64,000 nt of DNA from Ostrinia nubilalis (Eukaryota > Arthropoda > Insecta > Lepidoptera > Crambidae). The DNA is taken from positions 16,676,501 to 16,740,500 of the forward strand of contig NC_087090.1 of assembly GCF_963855985.1 (NCBI RefSeq). The letters run 5' to 3'. This document shows positions 1-13,800 of the stretch, piece after piece. The notes beneath the pieces are model-generated. The model ran no database searches, was not told where the DNA came from, and saw only the letters and a list, made by a program, of their open reading frames with translations. A program made the translations under genes and the position numbers. The first letter of the stretch is position 1. Each line of letters starts with the position of its first letter.

Positions 1-1150
1 TAGTTACCAGCATCATTATTAGTATTATGTTTGTCTTCAATTTGACCGGCTAATAGGATTTATTTTGAAAGCTATGTCGTTTTCTCTAGTTTCAGTTCAG
101 TTTTCTAGTTATACATTGTGTTGCGTCATCTATCTGTAGTGTTATTTGTGCAATAGAATATATCTATCACAGCCCCGACCAGTTTAACGTGACTGTTAGT
201 ACAATCATGTGCAGAAGTATCGTGATTATCAGAAGTGACAATATCAATATTTGTTTCAAATCTTCCAAAATAGGAATGACTCTTACTACTCGTAATTGTT
301 TGTATGATTTGCCATTTTTATGGTTTTCCTTGCCGTTATTGTCTATTTTGTGATACACTGTGTTCGACTTCCAGTGTGTATTGATAGCTGACTTTTGTCT
401 CTTATCTTGATCTCTAGTAGCACCTTAGCTTAATCTGTGATTTTTACAATATTAGATAGGTACTTACTATTAATTGTATCACACACGACACGATCAAAAC
501 TGAGCCAGCTCCTACTACTTTGTCTTGTTTACTTTTGGCTTCATTTTTGTCTGTGTTGATAAAGCTTTTATCTACTCTATTTACATTATCTTTCTGCACA
601 CGTTGATCTCGATTGTACTGGATAGTTGTCTACGCAACTAGAATGCCCATTTTTTGCAAGAATCCAGACAGGGCGCGGTTCCCGGCCCGGCAAAAACCCG
701 TTGTTTCAATTCCTGCACCGTATCTGACGCGAGCCGGCCCGTGCGCAGCAATTGAATCAATTGCGCTCTATTGTAGCTGGCGCCGGATATTTAAATCGTG
801 TCATTTGAATTTGGGACTTAAGAAAAGTTATTTGTAGGTACATATTTGACCTATTTTGTGAGGATTGATTTAAATATTTTTGTTAAAAGTTTCTATTAAT
901 AGATGTTAAGCACTGCTAATAATCAATTGAAGAACACAGCGGCGCTTAAATTTAAAATGTAACGTAACTTGACAAGGGTCAAAATTCGTCTTAAATAAGG
1001 GTGCAATGTACAGACAGCTGTGTGCGCTCGGTACCTGCGAATCTTGAACATCTGGTAGGGCCTCGTGGCTTACGTATCACAATCGCATTGTATCTCCAAC
1101 ATGGCCATTGATTGGCGCAACTATCAAATTGACATCATTTGCCAAGAGGC
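1..1150. other. Upstream region without recognisable genes
   Basis: No reading frame here resembles a protein I recognise, and no RNA gene is visible. The stretch is AT-rich apart from a GC-rich patch around 665-790. It lies upstream of the first exon of the SUCO-like gene and may hold its distal promoter, but no specific element can be supported. Confidence 0.5.
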
Positions 1151-1448
1151 GACGTCGCTTTCCAATTAGTTGAGTGTGGTGTAGTCTTAACATTAGATAC
1201 TGGCAGTAAAATCATTTGCATATTTTGTTAATATGTAATGTTTTATATTACTTGCGCATGTGGTTGTGAACAATTATGTATCTCATGCGTCGTTTTTACT
1301 ACCTTATCTTAATTTCAGTAGTTTTATGTAGAGTGACTTATGTTTGAAATTACCCAACCGTTTAAAAGCAAAAAAATATCTAGATGTTTTATTTCTGATA
1401 AGAATTTCTCACTTTTGTTACCACACCCTAATTGGAAAGCGAAACGTC
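1151..1448. repeat. Short inverted-repeat (MITE-like) element upstream of the SUCO-like gene
   Basis: The sequence at 1151-1181 (GACGTCGCTTTCCAATTAG followed by GTGTGGTG) recurs in reverse complement at 1421-1448 with a few mismatches, enclosing about 240 bp of AT-rich DNA. This is the form of a small non-autonomous terminal-inverted-repeat element. No clear target duplication was found, so an unrelated inverted repeat remains possible. Confidence 0.45.
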
Positions 1449-1640
1449 AAATATTAATAAAAATCTTCGAAACAGGTGCCTAAAGTCAAACGACACATAC
1501 GACTGTATGTGCAGTGAATAAGTGAAACTGAATTTAGTGTTAATGGACTATCTCAAACGAATTTAGTGTTAAGTGCCTCATGTCGCGTATTTGACATTGA
1601 CGTTAAAATTGGCGGCAAATTGTGCGGCGCGTTCCGTTCC

Positions 1641-1679
1641 ATGCAGCCCACGGGCGCGTGTGTCGCTCGGGCGGGATAG
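1641..1679 (+). other. Upstream ORF in the SUCO-like 5' leader
   Basis: An ATG at 1641 opens a 12-codon frame ending at TAG 1677-1679, about 30 bp before the main start at 1712. A second ATG at 1693 is out of frame and overlaps the main start. If the transcript begins upstream of 1641, these could lower translation of the main frame. The transcription start is not known from sequence. Confidence 0.3.
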
Positions 1680-1711
1680 GGGCGCGAGGCCAATGCGCCG
1701 GCGCGCGCGGG

Positions 1712-1803
1712 ATGACGCCGCCGCGGGCGCTGCTGGCGGCACTGCTGCTCTGCCAACTGCTGTCGTACGGCGCGCATCAAGGGCTCACCAACATATTTTA
1801 CAC
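1712..1803 (+). CDS. SUCO: SUCO-like coding exon 1: signal peptide
   Basis: ATG 1712 is the first in-frame start. It encodes MTPPRALLAALLLCQLLSYG, a typical n/h/c-region signal peptide, followed by AHQGLTNIFY and two bases of a Thr codon before the donor CAC|GTAAGC at 1804. The last 56 bp of this exon plus the donor are what is repeated in the array downstream. Confidence 0.8.
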
Positions 1804-4800
1804 GTAAGCAACGAATATCTAAGATTAAAGGAGATTTTGACCAATATCAGAGTAAACACGCACACACTGACAAAATTTTGTCACTGTGTGCGTGCGCGCC
1901 GCATACGAATTGGCGCGCGCTCACATACAAACCGCGCTCGGTGCGTTTCTATGAAGATGACCTACTCATTTGTATTTACTCTGCCGATATGTCAGCGTAT
2001 CTGCAGCTCGAACAAGCTCTAACATATTCCTCTGCCAACTGCTGTCGTACGGCGCGCATCAAGGGCTCACCAACATATTTTACACGTAATATGGTTCCAG
2101 AACATGAGAGACAGAGACAGGAATATCGGGAGAGAAAGGGATGGATATATCCCGGGGCCCTATAAATACGGGGCAAGGCGCTCCGGGAGACAAGTTTAAG
2201 TTTAAATGTGTATTGTTTTGTTCAGTTCAGAGAACAAGTGCTCCAAGCAACAAGTGATCTGAAGAAGCAAGAACTGAGAAAAGGAAGCGAATAATAAACG
2301 CGAGAAGTCTCAGCAAGTGAAATAGTGGTTTTATTCCTGCAAGTAGCACCTACTACGCCTGACATAGTAAGGGCAAGCTCTCAACGGCAGTCATCATCGT
2401 CCGGTCAGCGCTCTCGAACACACACAAACGCATACAGTCCACTGCAGTCCACCACATTTTCCTGGTCCTTCGAGCCGGATCACCACATTTTCCTGGTCCT
2501 GGAAAATGTGGTGGACTGCAGTGGACTGTATGCGTTTGTGTGTGTTCGAGAGCGCTGACCGGACGATGATGACTGCCGTTGAGAGCTTGCCCTTACTATG
2601 TCAGGCGTAGTAGGTGCTACTTGCAGGAATAAAACCACTATTTCACTTGCTGAGACTTCTCGCGTTTATTATTCGCTTCCTTTTCTCAGTTCTTGCTTCT
2701 TCAGATCACTTGTTGCTTGGAGCACTTGTTCTCTGAACTGAACAAAACAATACAATTAAACTTAAACTTAAACTTGTCTCCCGGAGCGCCTCGCTCCGTA
2801 TTTATAGGGCCCCGGGCTATATCCATCCCTTTCTCTCCCGATATTCCTGTCACTGTCTCTCATGTTCTGGAACCATAGTTCTGGAATGTTCGAAGCGAGA
2901 GGTCCGATGTTGCCGTCCCGTTTCTTTTTCTCTCGAATATTCCAGAAGTGTGTGGAAGAGTAATTGATGTGCAAGCGAGATGACAGATAATGTGAGAAAG
3001 AGATGGAATGTTATTTATCTCTAATCGACTCTAATTGATTATTTTACAACATTATCTGACTATTAATGTTGCTAATCGATTCTAATTAATAAGTTAGCGT
3101 ATTTCCTTGGTCGACGTCGCTAACAATCTCCCCCGCAGTGCGAAGCACTCCCTCTTCCGGATGCGACGTCTTGGCAGGAACCAGGACTACCACTCGTCGC
3201 GTCGGTCGCCGTAGCACTCCTCCGGGTGTTCGCACGTCGAGAACTCGTTCTCTTCTGTCCGGACCAGGGTATACCCGCTGTACTTTCTCTCGTGGCCAAG
3301 AGTTTCTTGGTGGCGTTGCGTCGAATCTCAGGGCGACGTCGCCGACTTGAGGGTCTTCTGTCTCCCGACCGGCTATCTTCCTTGGCATCAAAGTTGGCAG
3401 GTACTCTTTTAGCCATCTTTGCCAGAAGCGCTGCGTTGTCCTCCAGTTTGCCTTCCCGATGAGGTAGCAGTTGAGTCCAATCGGAGAATGTCTTCGGGTC
3501 CGGAGTGACTTCTGGTGTTACCTTCAATGTGGCAACAACTTGAGAATTCTTCTCCTCTCCGGTGTATTCATCCTTCATCTCGAAGCGATCTTTCTTCAAA
3601 GTCTTCAACGCTGGATCTTTTTCCAACTTCCTCTTGATGAGACGCTGATGTGCCTGATGCCCTCTGCTGGTCTTCTTCAGGACACTGCGAGCCCGTTTGT
3701 CGGCGTCGTTGAATGGCCGACGTGGTTCCACTCCGATGTCCTCTTCCTCGAAGTGTTGGTGAACCAAGGCTTCCGTTCCATCTTCCACTATTCTGCTGTG
3801 GTGCACTAACTTCACTGGATCACTTCTTCCAGTGTTGCATCCATGCAGAACCCATCCAAGGCTGGTCAAAGAGGCAACTGGTTCGGAGGCCTTCCCTCTG
3901 CGTAGTCTCCGTGTGACTATCAGCCCCCAATTGTCTTGCCCAATCAGAAGTCTGGGTACTTCTTTGTCATAGACCAGCTTCTTCTTAATTTTCTTCAGGT
4001 GTTTCCAGTTTTGAAGCATTCCTTCTTCGACACCTTGCTTCGTCAGCTTAAAGTTGTCGATAGTTCTCGCTTCTATGTTGAGTTTATTTCTACAATGGAC
4101 CCCTTTGATCTTCATGTTGATCTTCTGGGAGTTGCTCTTCGCCATTCCGTTCCCCCCGACCATCTCGATGGTGATGGCTTCCGACTTCCCTTGCGCCCCA
4201 ATCTTCTCCGCTACTGATGAGTCCAGCAGCGTGACGGTGGACCCTTCGTCCAGGAGCGCGAGCACTCTTGCTGTCCCCTTGGGCCCGTAAAGGTTTACCG
4301 GCGTCATCTTCAAGTAGGCCCTTCCGCAGCTCGTGGTGTGCACTGACGACACAACTCCTTTGGCGGGCTTCTCTTGAGTCTTTGTTGCTGCGGACTTCTC
4401 CGAGTGAAGACTGATGTGATGCCACCTCATGCACTTCTTGCACGGCTGTGCCCGGCATGTGTTCCTAGCGTGCTTGAAGCGCAGGCATTTGAAACACATT
4501 CTTGCCTTCTTTGCCATTTCCCATTTTCCGTCTACACTGGATTCCCTGTACCTCTTGCACTCGTACAGCCAGTGATCTTCTCGGCATTCTGGGCACTTCT
4601 TCACGTCAGTCTTTGGTTCTTCACGGCGTCCTTCTGTTTGTTGGACATGGTGAACCGGCCTCTTGAACATATTTCTCTTCTGGTCCCAGGACACTTCCGG
4701 GGGAGCGTAATCACTGTTAATATCTGCTTCAACTTCCATGAAGTCATACATGAGTTCGAGCGCTGGTTTTCCCTCTGCCCGGCGCTCGCGTTGGTACATC

Positions 4801-7800
4801 AGCCACCGAGACTTCATGGTCGGCGGCATCTTGTCGATGAGACACTCTACGGCTCCTGGTGCGCACAAATATTCCGTCTTGCCGAGTGCCCTGATGGTGG
4901 CCACGGCATTGCGGACTCGGCTGGCAAACATGCAGATCTCCCCTGATGACTCGTTGACCCTTGGCAGCCTTTCCATCTTCTTCAATTCCGCCAGGGCAAT
5001 CGCTCCAGGTCTGCCGAACCGGACCTCCAGGCTCTTCATCAGCTCTTCCGGATCCTCGGCGGTGAACAGGAGGCTCTTGACTGCCTCCCTCGCGTGCCCC
5101 TGGAGACACCTTCGTAGTCGCGCCAAATTCTGTGCCGGCGTGTAGGAGCGCGCGGTGTCTTCATAAGACCTTCTGAACGCGAGCCATTCTTCACATGCGC
5201 CGTTGAAACTTGGGAGGTCGACCAGTTGCATTGTGAGGCCACCTTCTGCCCTCTGTGACAGCTTGGTGATGGCCATGGCCAATTCTTGAATAGCGGTCCT
5301 CCCTTCCGAAGTTAGTGGCTGCGGCGGCGGCGTCGGCGGCAACACTTGCGGCGGCAACGGCGGCAACACTTGCGGCGGCGACGGCGACGACGGCAGCGGT
5401 AGAACTTGCGGCGGCGGCGGTAGAACTTTCGGCGGCGGCGGTAGAACTTGCGGCGGCGGCGGCAGCGGCGCGGCGGTCGGCGGCGGCGGTAGCGGCTGTA
5501 GTTCCGGCGGGACCCTCTCGGCGATGGTGTTCGAGTGGTCCAACCAATTTTCGACCTGCATTTGCCTGTACTGCACTTCTTCTGGATCCTCTTCCATGTC
5601 GGAATCCAATTGGGCCAACTCCAATTCCGCTTTGGCAACTTCCAGTTCCTGGCGGGCCACTCTTAATTTGGCCTCTATTTCTGCCCTTCTTCTTGACGAG
5701 CGGACGGAGCGCGTGTCTTGATTCACTCGTGACAGTCGCGGCGTTTGTTCATGCACTTGCGGCGTGGGTGGCGCGTACTGTCCTTCAACAGTCGGCACGG
5801 TGGTCACCGTAGTCGCGGGAGTCGCGGCGGTGGCGTTGGCGGCGGCGACGGAGGCGGCGGCAACATTTAATAAGTTAGCGTATTTCCTTGGTCGACGTCG
5901 CTAACAATCTCCCCCGCAGTGCGAAGCACTCCCTCTTCCGGATGCGACGTCTTGGCAGGAACCAGGACTACCACTCGTCGCGTCGGTTGCCGTAGCACTC
6001 CTCCGGGTGTTCGCACGTCGAGGACTCGTTCTCTTCTGTCCGGACCAGGGTATACCCGCCGTACTTTCTCTCGTGGCCAAGAGTCTTTTGGTGGCGTTGC
6101 GTCGAATCTCAAGGCGACGTCGCCGACTTGAGGGTCTTTTGTCTCCCGGCCGGCTATCTTCCTTGGCATCAAAGTTGGCAGGTACTCTTTTTGCCATCTT
6201 CGCCAGAAGTGGTCCGTCAAGCGCTGCGCTGTCCTCCAGTTCGCCTTCCCGATGAAGTCGCGGTCCTTGAACACGCCCGGCGTCATCGCTCCGCAGGATC
6301 TTCCATTCGGGAAGTGGTTCGGCGTGAGTCTTTCTTCGTCGTTGGGATCCGCGCTGATACAGGTAAGTGGACGCGAACTCACAATGTGTTCCGCTTCGAG
6401 GAGGAGCGTGTGCAGGACTTCTTCCAGTGATGTCTTTTCTTCCAGGACGGCCATTAGTGTCGTCTTCACCGTGCGGACCCTTCTTTCCTAGGCACCTTCC
6501 ATGTTGAAACATCCTGGTGGGATGATCATCCAACTTCTTCTTGATGGGATGCTTGTGCGCCTGATGCCCTCTGCTGGTCTTCTTCAGGACACTGCGAGCC
6601 CGTTTGTCGGCGTCGTTGCATGGCCGACGTGGTTCCACTCCGATGTCCTCTTTCTCGAAGTGTCGGTGAACCAAGGCTTCCGTTCCATCTTCCACTAATC
6701 TGCTGTGGTGCACTAACTTCACTGGATCACTTCTTCCAGTGTTGCATCCATGCAGAACCCATCCAAGGCTGGTCAAAGAGGCAACTGGTTCGGAGGCCTT
6801 CCCTCTGCGTAGTCTCCGTGTGACTATCAGCCCCCAATTGTCTTGCCCAATCAGAAGTCTAGGTACTTCTTTGTCGTAGACCAGCTTCTTCTTAATTTTC
6901 TTCAGGTGTTTCCAGTTCTGAAGCATTCCTTCTTCGACACCTTGCTTCGTCAGCTTCAAGTTGTCGATAGTTCTCGCTTCCATGTTGAGTTTATTTCTAC
7001 AATGGACCCCCTTGATCTTCATGGTGATCTTCTGGGAGTTGCTCTTCACAATTTCGTTCCCCCCGACCATCTCGATGGTGATGGCTTCCGGCTTCCCTTG
7101 CGCCCCAATCTTCTTCGCCACTGATGAGTCCAGCAGCGTGACGGTGGACCCTTCGTCCAGGAGCGCGAGCACTCTTGCTGTCCCCTTGGGCCCGTAGAGG
7201 TTTACCGGCGTCATCTTGAGGTAGGTCCTTCCGCAGCTCGTGGTGTGCACCGATGACACAACTCCTTTGGCGGGCTTCTCTTGAGTCTTCGTTGCTGCGG
7301 ATTTCTCCGAGTGAAGACTGATATGATGCCATCTCGTGCACTTCTTGCACGGCTGTGCCCGGCATGTGTTTCTTGCGTGCTTGAAGCGCAAGCATTTGAA
7401 ACACATTCTTGTCTTCTTCGCCATTTCCCATTTTTCGTCTACACTGGATTCCCTGTACCTCTTGCACTCGTACAGCCAGTGATCTTCTCGGCATTCTGGG
7501 CACTTCTTCACGTCGGTCTTCTGATCTTCGTAGTATCCCTCCGCTTGTGGGACGTGGTGGATCGGCCTCTTGAACGTGTTCCTCTTCTGGTCCCAGGACA
7601 CTTCTGGGGGAGCGTAGTCGCTGTTCATATCTGCTTCAACTTCCATGAAGTCATACATAAGTTCGAGCGCTGGTTTTCCTTCTGCCCGGCGCTCGCGTTG
7701 GTACATCAGCCACCGAGACTTCATGGTCGGCGGCATCTTGTCGATGAGACACTCCACGGCCCCTGGTGCGCACAAATATTCCGTCTTGCCGAGTGCCCTG

Positions 7801-10800
7801 ATGGTGGCCACGGCATTGCGGACTCGGTTGGCAAACATGCAGATCTCCCCCGATGACTCGTTGACCCTTGGCAGCCTTTCCATCTTCTTTAACTCCGCCA
7901 GGGCTATGGCTCCAGGTCTGCCGAACCGGACCTCCAGGCTCTTCATCAGCTCTTCCGGATCCTCGGCGGTGAACAGGAGGCTCTTGACTGCCTCCCTCGC
8001 GTGCCCCTGGAGACACCTTCGAAGTCGCGCCAAATTCTGTGCCGGCGTGAAGGAGCGCGCGGTGTCTTCATACGACCTTCTGAACGCGAGCCATTCTTCA
8101 CATGCGCCATTGAAACTTGGGAGGTCGACCAGTTGTCTCGTGAGGCCACCCTCTGCCCTCTGTGACAGCTTGGTGATGGCCATGGCCAATTCTTGAATAT
8201 CGGTCCTCCCTTCCGAAGTTAGTGGCTGCGGCGGCGGCGTCGGCGGCAACACTTGCGGCGGCAACGGCGGCAACACTTGCGGCGGCGACAGCGACGACGG
8301 CAGCGGTAGAACTTGCGGCGGCGGCGGTAGAACTTGCGGCGGCGGCGGCAGCGGCGCGGCGGTCGGCGGCGGCGGTAGCGGCTGTGGTTTCGGCGGTACC
8401 TTCTCGGCGATGATGCTCGAGTGGTCCGACCAATCTTCGATCTGCATTTGCCTGTACTGCACTTCTTCTGGATCCTCTTCCATGTCGGAATCCAATTGGG
8501 CCAACTCCAATTCCGCTTTGGCAACTTCCAGTTCCTGGCGGGCCACTCTTAATTTGGCCTCTATTTCTGCCCTTCTTCTTGACGAGCGGACGGAGCGCGT
8601 GTCTTGATTCACTCGTGACAGTCACGGCGTTTGTTCATGTACTTGCGGCTTGGGCGGCGCGTACTGTCCTTCAACATTCGGCACGGTGGTCACCGTCGTC
8701 GCGGGAGTCGCAGTCGCGACGGAGGCGGCGGCGGTAGCGGCACGTCTCTTCTCTGCTTCCGCGATACGGGCCCTTAGTGCTTCGTGTGGCTTCGTGACGT
8801 CGGTGGTTATCTCCTCTGTGTAGGAGCGCGGTGCTGGTTCCCCTCTTCCCAAATGCACGCCGGGCTCTCCCATAACCCGGGTGCTAACAGCCGGCGCGGC
8901 GTGGTCCCTGGCGATGCGCGGTGAGGACGCGCCCCCGGCGGGATACGGGGTCAGCGTTGATGAAGTATCCGTGGTTTCCGTCGGAGTACTTCCTCCATGA
9001 ACCGGCGGCGACGTAATTCTCCCTGCGGCGGCGGCGTTAGCCGCGGCGGCGGCACCTCGTAGCTTCTCCGACCTGGTGACAGGCATCTTCGCTATTCCCG
9101 TAATCTGGCTACTCGAAGGACCAGGAAAATGTGGTGATCCGGCTCGAAGGACCAGGAAAATGTGGTGATCCGGCTCGAAGGACCAGGAAAATGTGGTGGA
9201 CTGCAGTGGACTGTATGCGTTTGTGTGTGTTCGAGAGCGCTGACCGGACGATGATGACTGCCGTTGAGAGCTTGCCCTTACTATGTCAGGCGTAGTAGGT
9301 GCTACTTGCAGGAATAAAACCACTATTTCACTTGCTGAGACTTCTCGCGTTTATTATTCGCTTCCTTTTCTCAGTTCTTGCTTCTTCAGATCACTTGTTG
9401 CTTGGAGCACTTGTTCTCTGAACTGAACAAAACAATACACATTTAAACTTAAACTTGTCTCCCGGAGCGCCTTGCCCCGTATTTATAGGGCCCCGGGATA
9501 TATCCATCCCTTTCTCTCCCGATATTCCTGTCTCTGTCTCTCATGTTCTGGAACCATAGTTCTGGAATGTTCGAAGCGAGAGGTCCGATGTTGCCGTCCC
9601 GTTTCTTTTTCTCTCGAATATTCCAGAAGTGTGTGGAAGAGTATTTGATGTGCAAGCGAGATGAGAGATAATGTGAGAAAGAGATGGAATGTTATTTATA
9701 CCTAATCGACTCTAATTGATTATTTTACAACATTATCTGACTATTAATGTTGCTAATCGATTCTAATTAATAAGTTAGCGTATTTCCTTGGTCGACGTCG
9801 CTAACACGTAAGCAACGAATATCTAAGATAAAAGGAGATTTTGACCAATATCAGAGTAAACACGCACACACTAACAAAATTTTGGCAGTGTGTGCGTGCG
9901 CGCCGCGTACGAATTGGCGCGCGCTCACATACAAACCGCGCTCGGTGCGTTTCTATGAAGATGACCTACTCATTTGTATTTACTCTGCCGATATGTCAGC
10001 GTATCTGCAGCTCGAACAAGCTCTCTCATATTCCTCTGCCAACTGCTGTCGTACGGCGCGCATCAAGGGCTCACTAACATATTTTACATGTAAGCAACAG
10101 ATGTTTAAAATAAAAAAGAGATTTTGACCAATATCAGAGTAAACACGCATTTTGTCAGTGTGTGCGTGCGCGCCGCATACGAATTGGCGCGCGCTCACAT
10201 ACAAACCGCGCTCGGTGCGTTTCTATGAAGATGACCTACTCATTTGTTTTTACTCTGCCGATATGTCAGCGTATCTGCAGCTCGAACAAGCTCTCTCATA
10301 TTCCTCTGCCAACTGCTGTCGTACGGCGCGCATCAAGGGCTCACATATTTTACACGTAAGCAATGAATATCTAAAATAAAAGGAGATTTTGACCAATATC
10401 AGAGTAAACACGCACACACTGACAAAATTTTGTCAGTGTGTGCGTGCGCGCCGCATACGAATTGGCGCGCGCTCACATACAAACCGCGCTCGGTGCGTTT
10501 CTATGAAGATGACCTACTCATTTGTATTTACTCTGCCGATAATGTCAGCGTATCTGCAGCTCGAACTAGCTCTCTAACATATTCCTCTGCCAACTGCTGT
10601 CGTACGGCGTGCATCAAGGGCTCACCAACATATTTTACACGTAAGCAACAAATATCTAAGATGAAAGGAGATTTTGACCAATATCAGAGTAAACACGCAT
10701 TTTGTCAGTGTGCGTGCGCGCCGCATACGAATTGGCGCGCGCTCACATACAAACCGCGCTCGGTGCGTTTCTATGAAGATGACCTACTCATTTGTATTTA

Positions 10801-13800
10801 CTCTGCCGATAAATTCAAATTCAAATTATATGTCATATGTCATATGTGATATGTCAGCGTATCTGCAGTTCGAACTAGCTCTCTCATATTCCTCTGCCAA
10901 CTGCTGTCGTACGGCGCGCATCAAGGGCTCACCAACATATTTTACACGTAAGTAACAAATATCTAAGATAAAAGGAGATTTTGACCAATATCAGAGTAAA
11001 CACGCATTTTGTCAGTGTGTGCGTGCGCGCCGCATACGAATTGGCGCGCGCTCACATACAAACCGCGCTCGGTGCGTTTCTATGAAGATGACCTACTCAT
11101 TTGTATTTACTCTGCCGATATGTCAGCGTATCTGCAGCTCGAACTAGCTCTCTAACATATTCCTCTGCCAATTGCTGTCGTACGGCGCGCATCAAGGGCT
11201 CACCAACATATTTTACACGTAAGCAACGAATATCTAAGATAAAAGGAGATTTTGACCAACATCAGAGTAAACACGCATTTTGTCAGTGTGTGCGTGCGCG
11301 CCGCATACGAATTGGCGCGCGCTCACATACAAACCGCGCTCGGTGCGTTTCTATGAAGATGACCTACTCATTTGTATTTACTCTGCCGATATGTCAGCGT
11401 ATCTGCAGCTCGAACTAGCTCTCTCATATTCCTCTGCCAACTGCTGTCGTACGGCGCGCATCAAGGGCTCACCAACATATTTTACACGTAAGCAACGAAT
11501 ATCTAAGATAAAAGGAGATTTTGACCAATATCAGAGTAAACACGCATTTTGTCAGTGTGTGCGTGCGCGCCGCATACGAATTGGCGCGCGCTCACATACA
11601 AACCGCGCTCGGTGCGTTTCTATGAAGATGACCTATACTCATTTGTATTTACTCTGCCGATATGTCAGCGTATCTGCAGCTCGAACAAGCTCTCTCATAT
11701 TCCTCTGCCAACTGCTGTCGTACGGCGCGCATCAAGGGCTCACCAACATATTTTTCACGTAAGCAACGAATATCTAAGATAAAAGGAGATTTTGACCAAT
11801 ATCAGAGTAAACACGCATTTTGTCAGTGTGTGCGTGCGCGCCGCAAACGAATTGGCGCACGCTCACATACAAACCGCGCTCGGTGCGTTTCTATGAAGAT
11901 GACCTACTCATTTGTATTTACTCTGCCGATATGTCAGCGTATCTGCAGCTTGAACTAGCTCTCTAACATATTCCTCTGCCAACTGCTGTCGTACGGCGCG
12001 CATCAATGGCTCACCAACATATTTTACACGTAAGCAATGGATTTCTAAGATAAAATGACCGACAATATCAGCGTATCTGCGCCCGAACTAGCTTAAGCAA
12101 CAAATGTCTTAAAATAAAAGAAGAAAATGACCGACCATATCAGCTTGTCTGCAGCCCGAACTAGCTCTCCAACATATTATTTACGTAAGCTGTGTGGGAT
12201 CTAATAGAGAAAACGGGACTAGTTACTAATTTTCCTATACAATGTATTTTGTTTTTGCAATATATAAATGAAATGAATGACTATTCCCACCTCTTGTGTC
12301 CACCGCTGCAACTCCTGTGTAGCCAGGATCTACAGCTCCGATAAAGAATAATAAGACCACCCCCACTCTTCTCGTGGATGTCGTAAGAGGCAACTAAGGA
12401 AGAAATACATTGTATGTGGACATCGAAACCCCAACCTGTCTTGCCAGCAAAGGGATGTTGGCAATATCCTCCCTTTACTTTTGGTCGGAGTCGTTCGTTC
12501 CTCCTGCATTGAAGATATAAACTAAATGACCTTATGATGATGATGATGATATTTCTTCTACACGTAAGCAAACGGTTGATACATACCTAATATTAAAAGG
12601 AAAAGTTTCTCCTTCGGCTATACTAGAAATTTTACACAATTTAGGCTTAGAAAACCGACGCGGCGGAATGAATCGGACAAACCAATTGACAGCTGTTAAA
12701 ATTGCTACAAAGCATTGTAACACAACTGTGAATTTTGTATGATTGACGAATTCAATAAATATAATACTTATACTACTCCTCCGTGGTTGAGGATTCCGGG
12801 TGAAGCTCGCTTCCACCTTCGGCCTGATCGTCACTTACCATCAGGTGAGATACAGGCCAAGAGCTTCCTCGTTGTGGATAAAAAAAAAAAAAAAAAAAAC
12901 TTAATTGATTACATGTAATGTAACTAAAAATGAACACATTTTTCAGTTTTGGTTTGAAGTGCCTGACACTTACGAGTGCAAACGCACCGCAACGCTATAA
13001 AACGTCTCACCGCTATATTCGAAAAAATTGTGACGAGATACAAAATATTTATTACCTAAAACTTTTTGATAGAAATATAGACGAATACTACTTTAGGATT
13101 GGGAGTAATGTGGCACTTTGAAATGAAATTAGAATACCTATAAGAATGGAAAAAATGCACCGAATCACTCGAACGCCGTTTTGAAACGCTTTAGGTAGAG
13201 ACAGCTGCGCAAGAAAATTATTTTTTCTTGTCTTCTTACATCACAGTCGCTACGCCAGTCGTCATTTAACATTATTACGATGCTTTTACTTGTTCAACGA
13301 ACGGTCAAATTATTATTTAATTCATATACCTATTTAGATTTTGTAAATTAACTTCGACAATTAATTGACTATTGCGTAATTGTAATAATTGCACTGATGC
13401 AGTGATTATTTATCACTACAACTCGTAGATTGTGAATTTTTAAAATTATACGTTTCATTTTTCGTAACTAGTGCAGCGACACAAATTCGACCGAAATTTG
13501 ACAGGCGTTTTTAATTTACACGATATAAACTGGGCAATAAAATTGAAGAGCAGTATTGTTTATTAGGTTAATAAATAATTGACTTAAAATAGTCTCGAGA
13601 AATTATCCGCATAATACGAGCTCTAGAATTTATAGTTTTAAGGTTAATAAATAATGTAAGTATCCTGTTCAGTGCCATTAACGAGCACTAAGTATCTGAT
13701 GACAAACAAAACTATAAGCTCATGCTCGCTGTCTGACTCGTGAATTATTATGATCGTTAGATATGCAGGTGGTTTGATTGAGATCGTAAAAATTAAATAT

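Larger units (their letters stand above)
2090..9806 (-). mobile_element. Rearranged, internally deleted BEL/Pao LTR retrotransposon (dimeric)
   Basis: Read on the minus strand the order is: 5' LTR 9192-9806, leader repeats, gag-protease copy A, integrase C-terminal remnant A, a 40-bp LTR scrap at 5867-5906, gag-protease copy B, integrase remnant B, polypurine tract and 3' LTR 2507-3125. An inverted partial LTR follows at 2090-2506. The DUF1759-type gag, CCHC knuckles, DEGST protease motif and DUF5641-like integrase tail identify BEL/Pao. Reverse transcriptase and the integrase core are missing from both copies, so the element cannot move without help. The 5-bp duplication shows it arrived as one insertion. 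Confidence 0.85.

Noticed and set aside
665..800. GC-rich patch as a CpG-island promoter or tRNA gene
   Set aside because: No A/B box pair or cloverleaf could be drawn, and there is no downstream exon in this part.
5315..5812. Alanine-rich plus-strand frames opposite the BEL gag
   Set aside because: They are antisense to the proline-rich gag segment (GGC/GCC runs), so they are composition artefacts.
10152..11958. Open frames of 60-160 codons repeating MSVCACAPHTNWRALTYKPR
   Set aside because: They are translations of the tandem array in intron 1. The repeats reproduce the frame; there is no start context, no domain, and they run through the splice donors.
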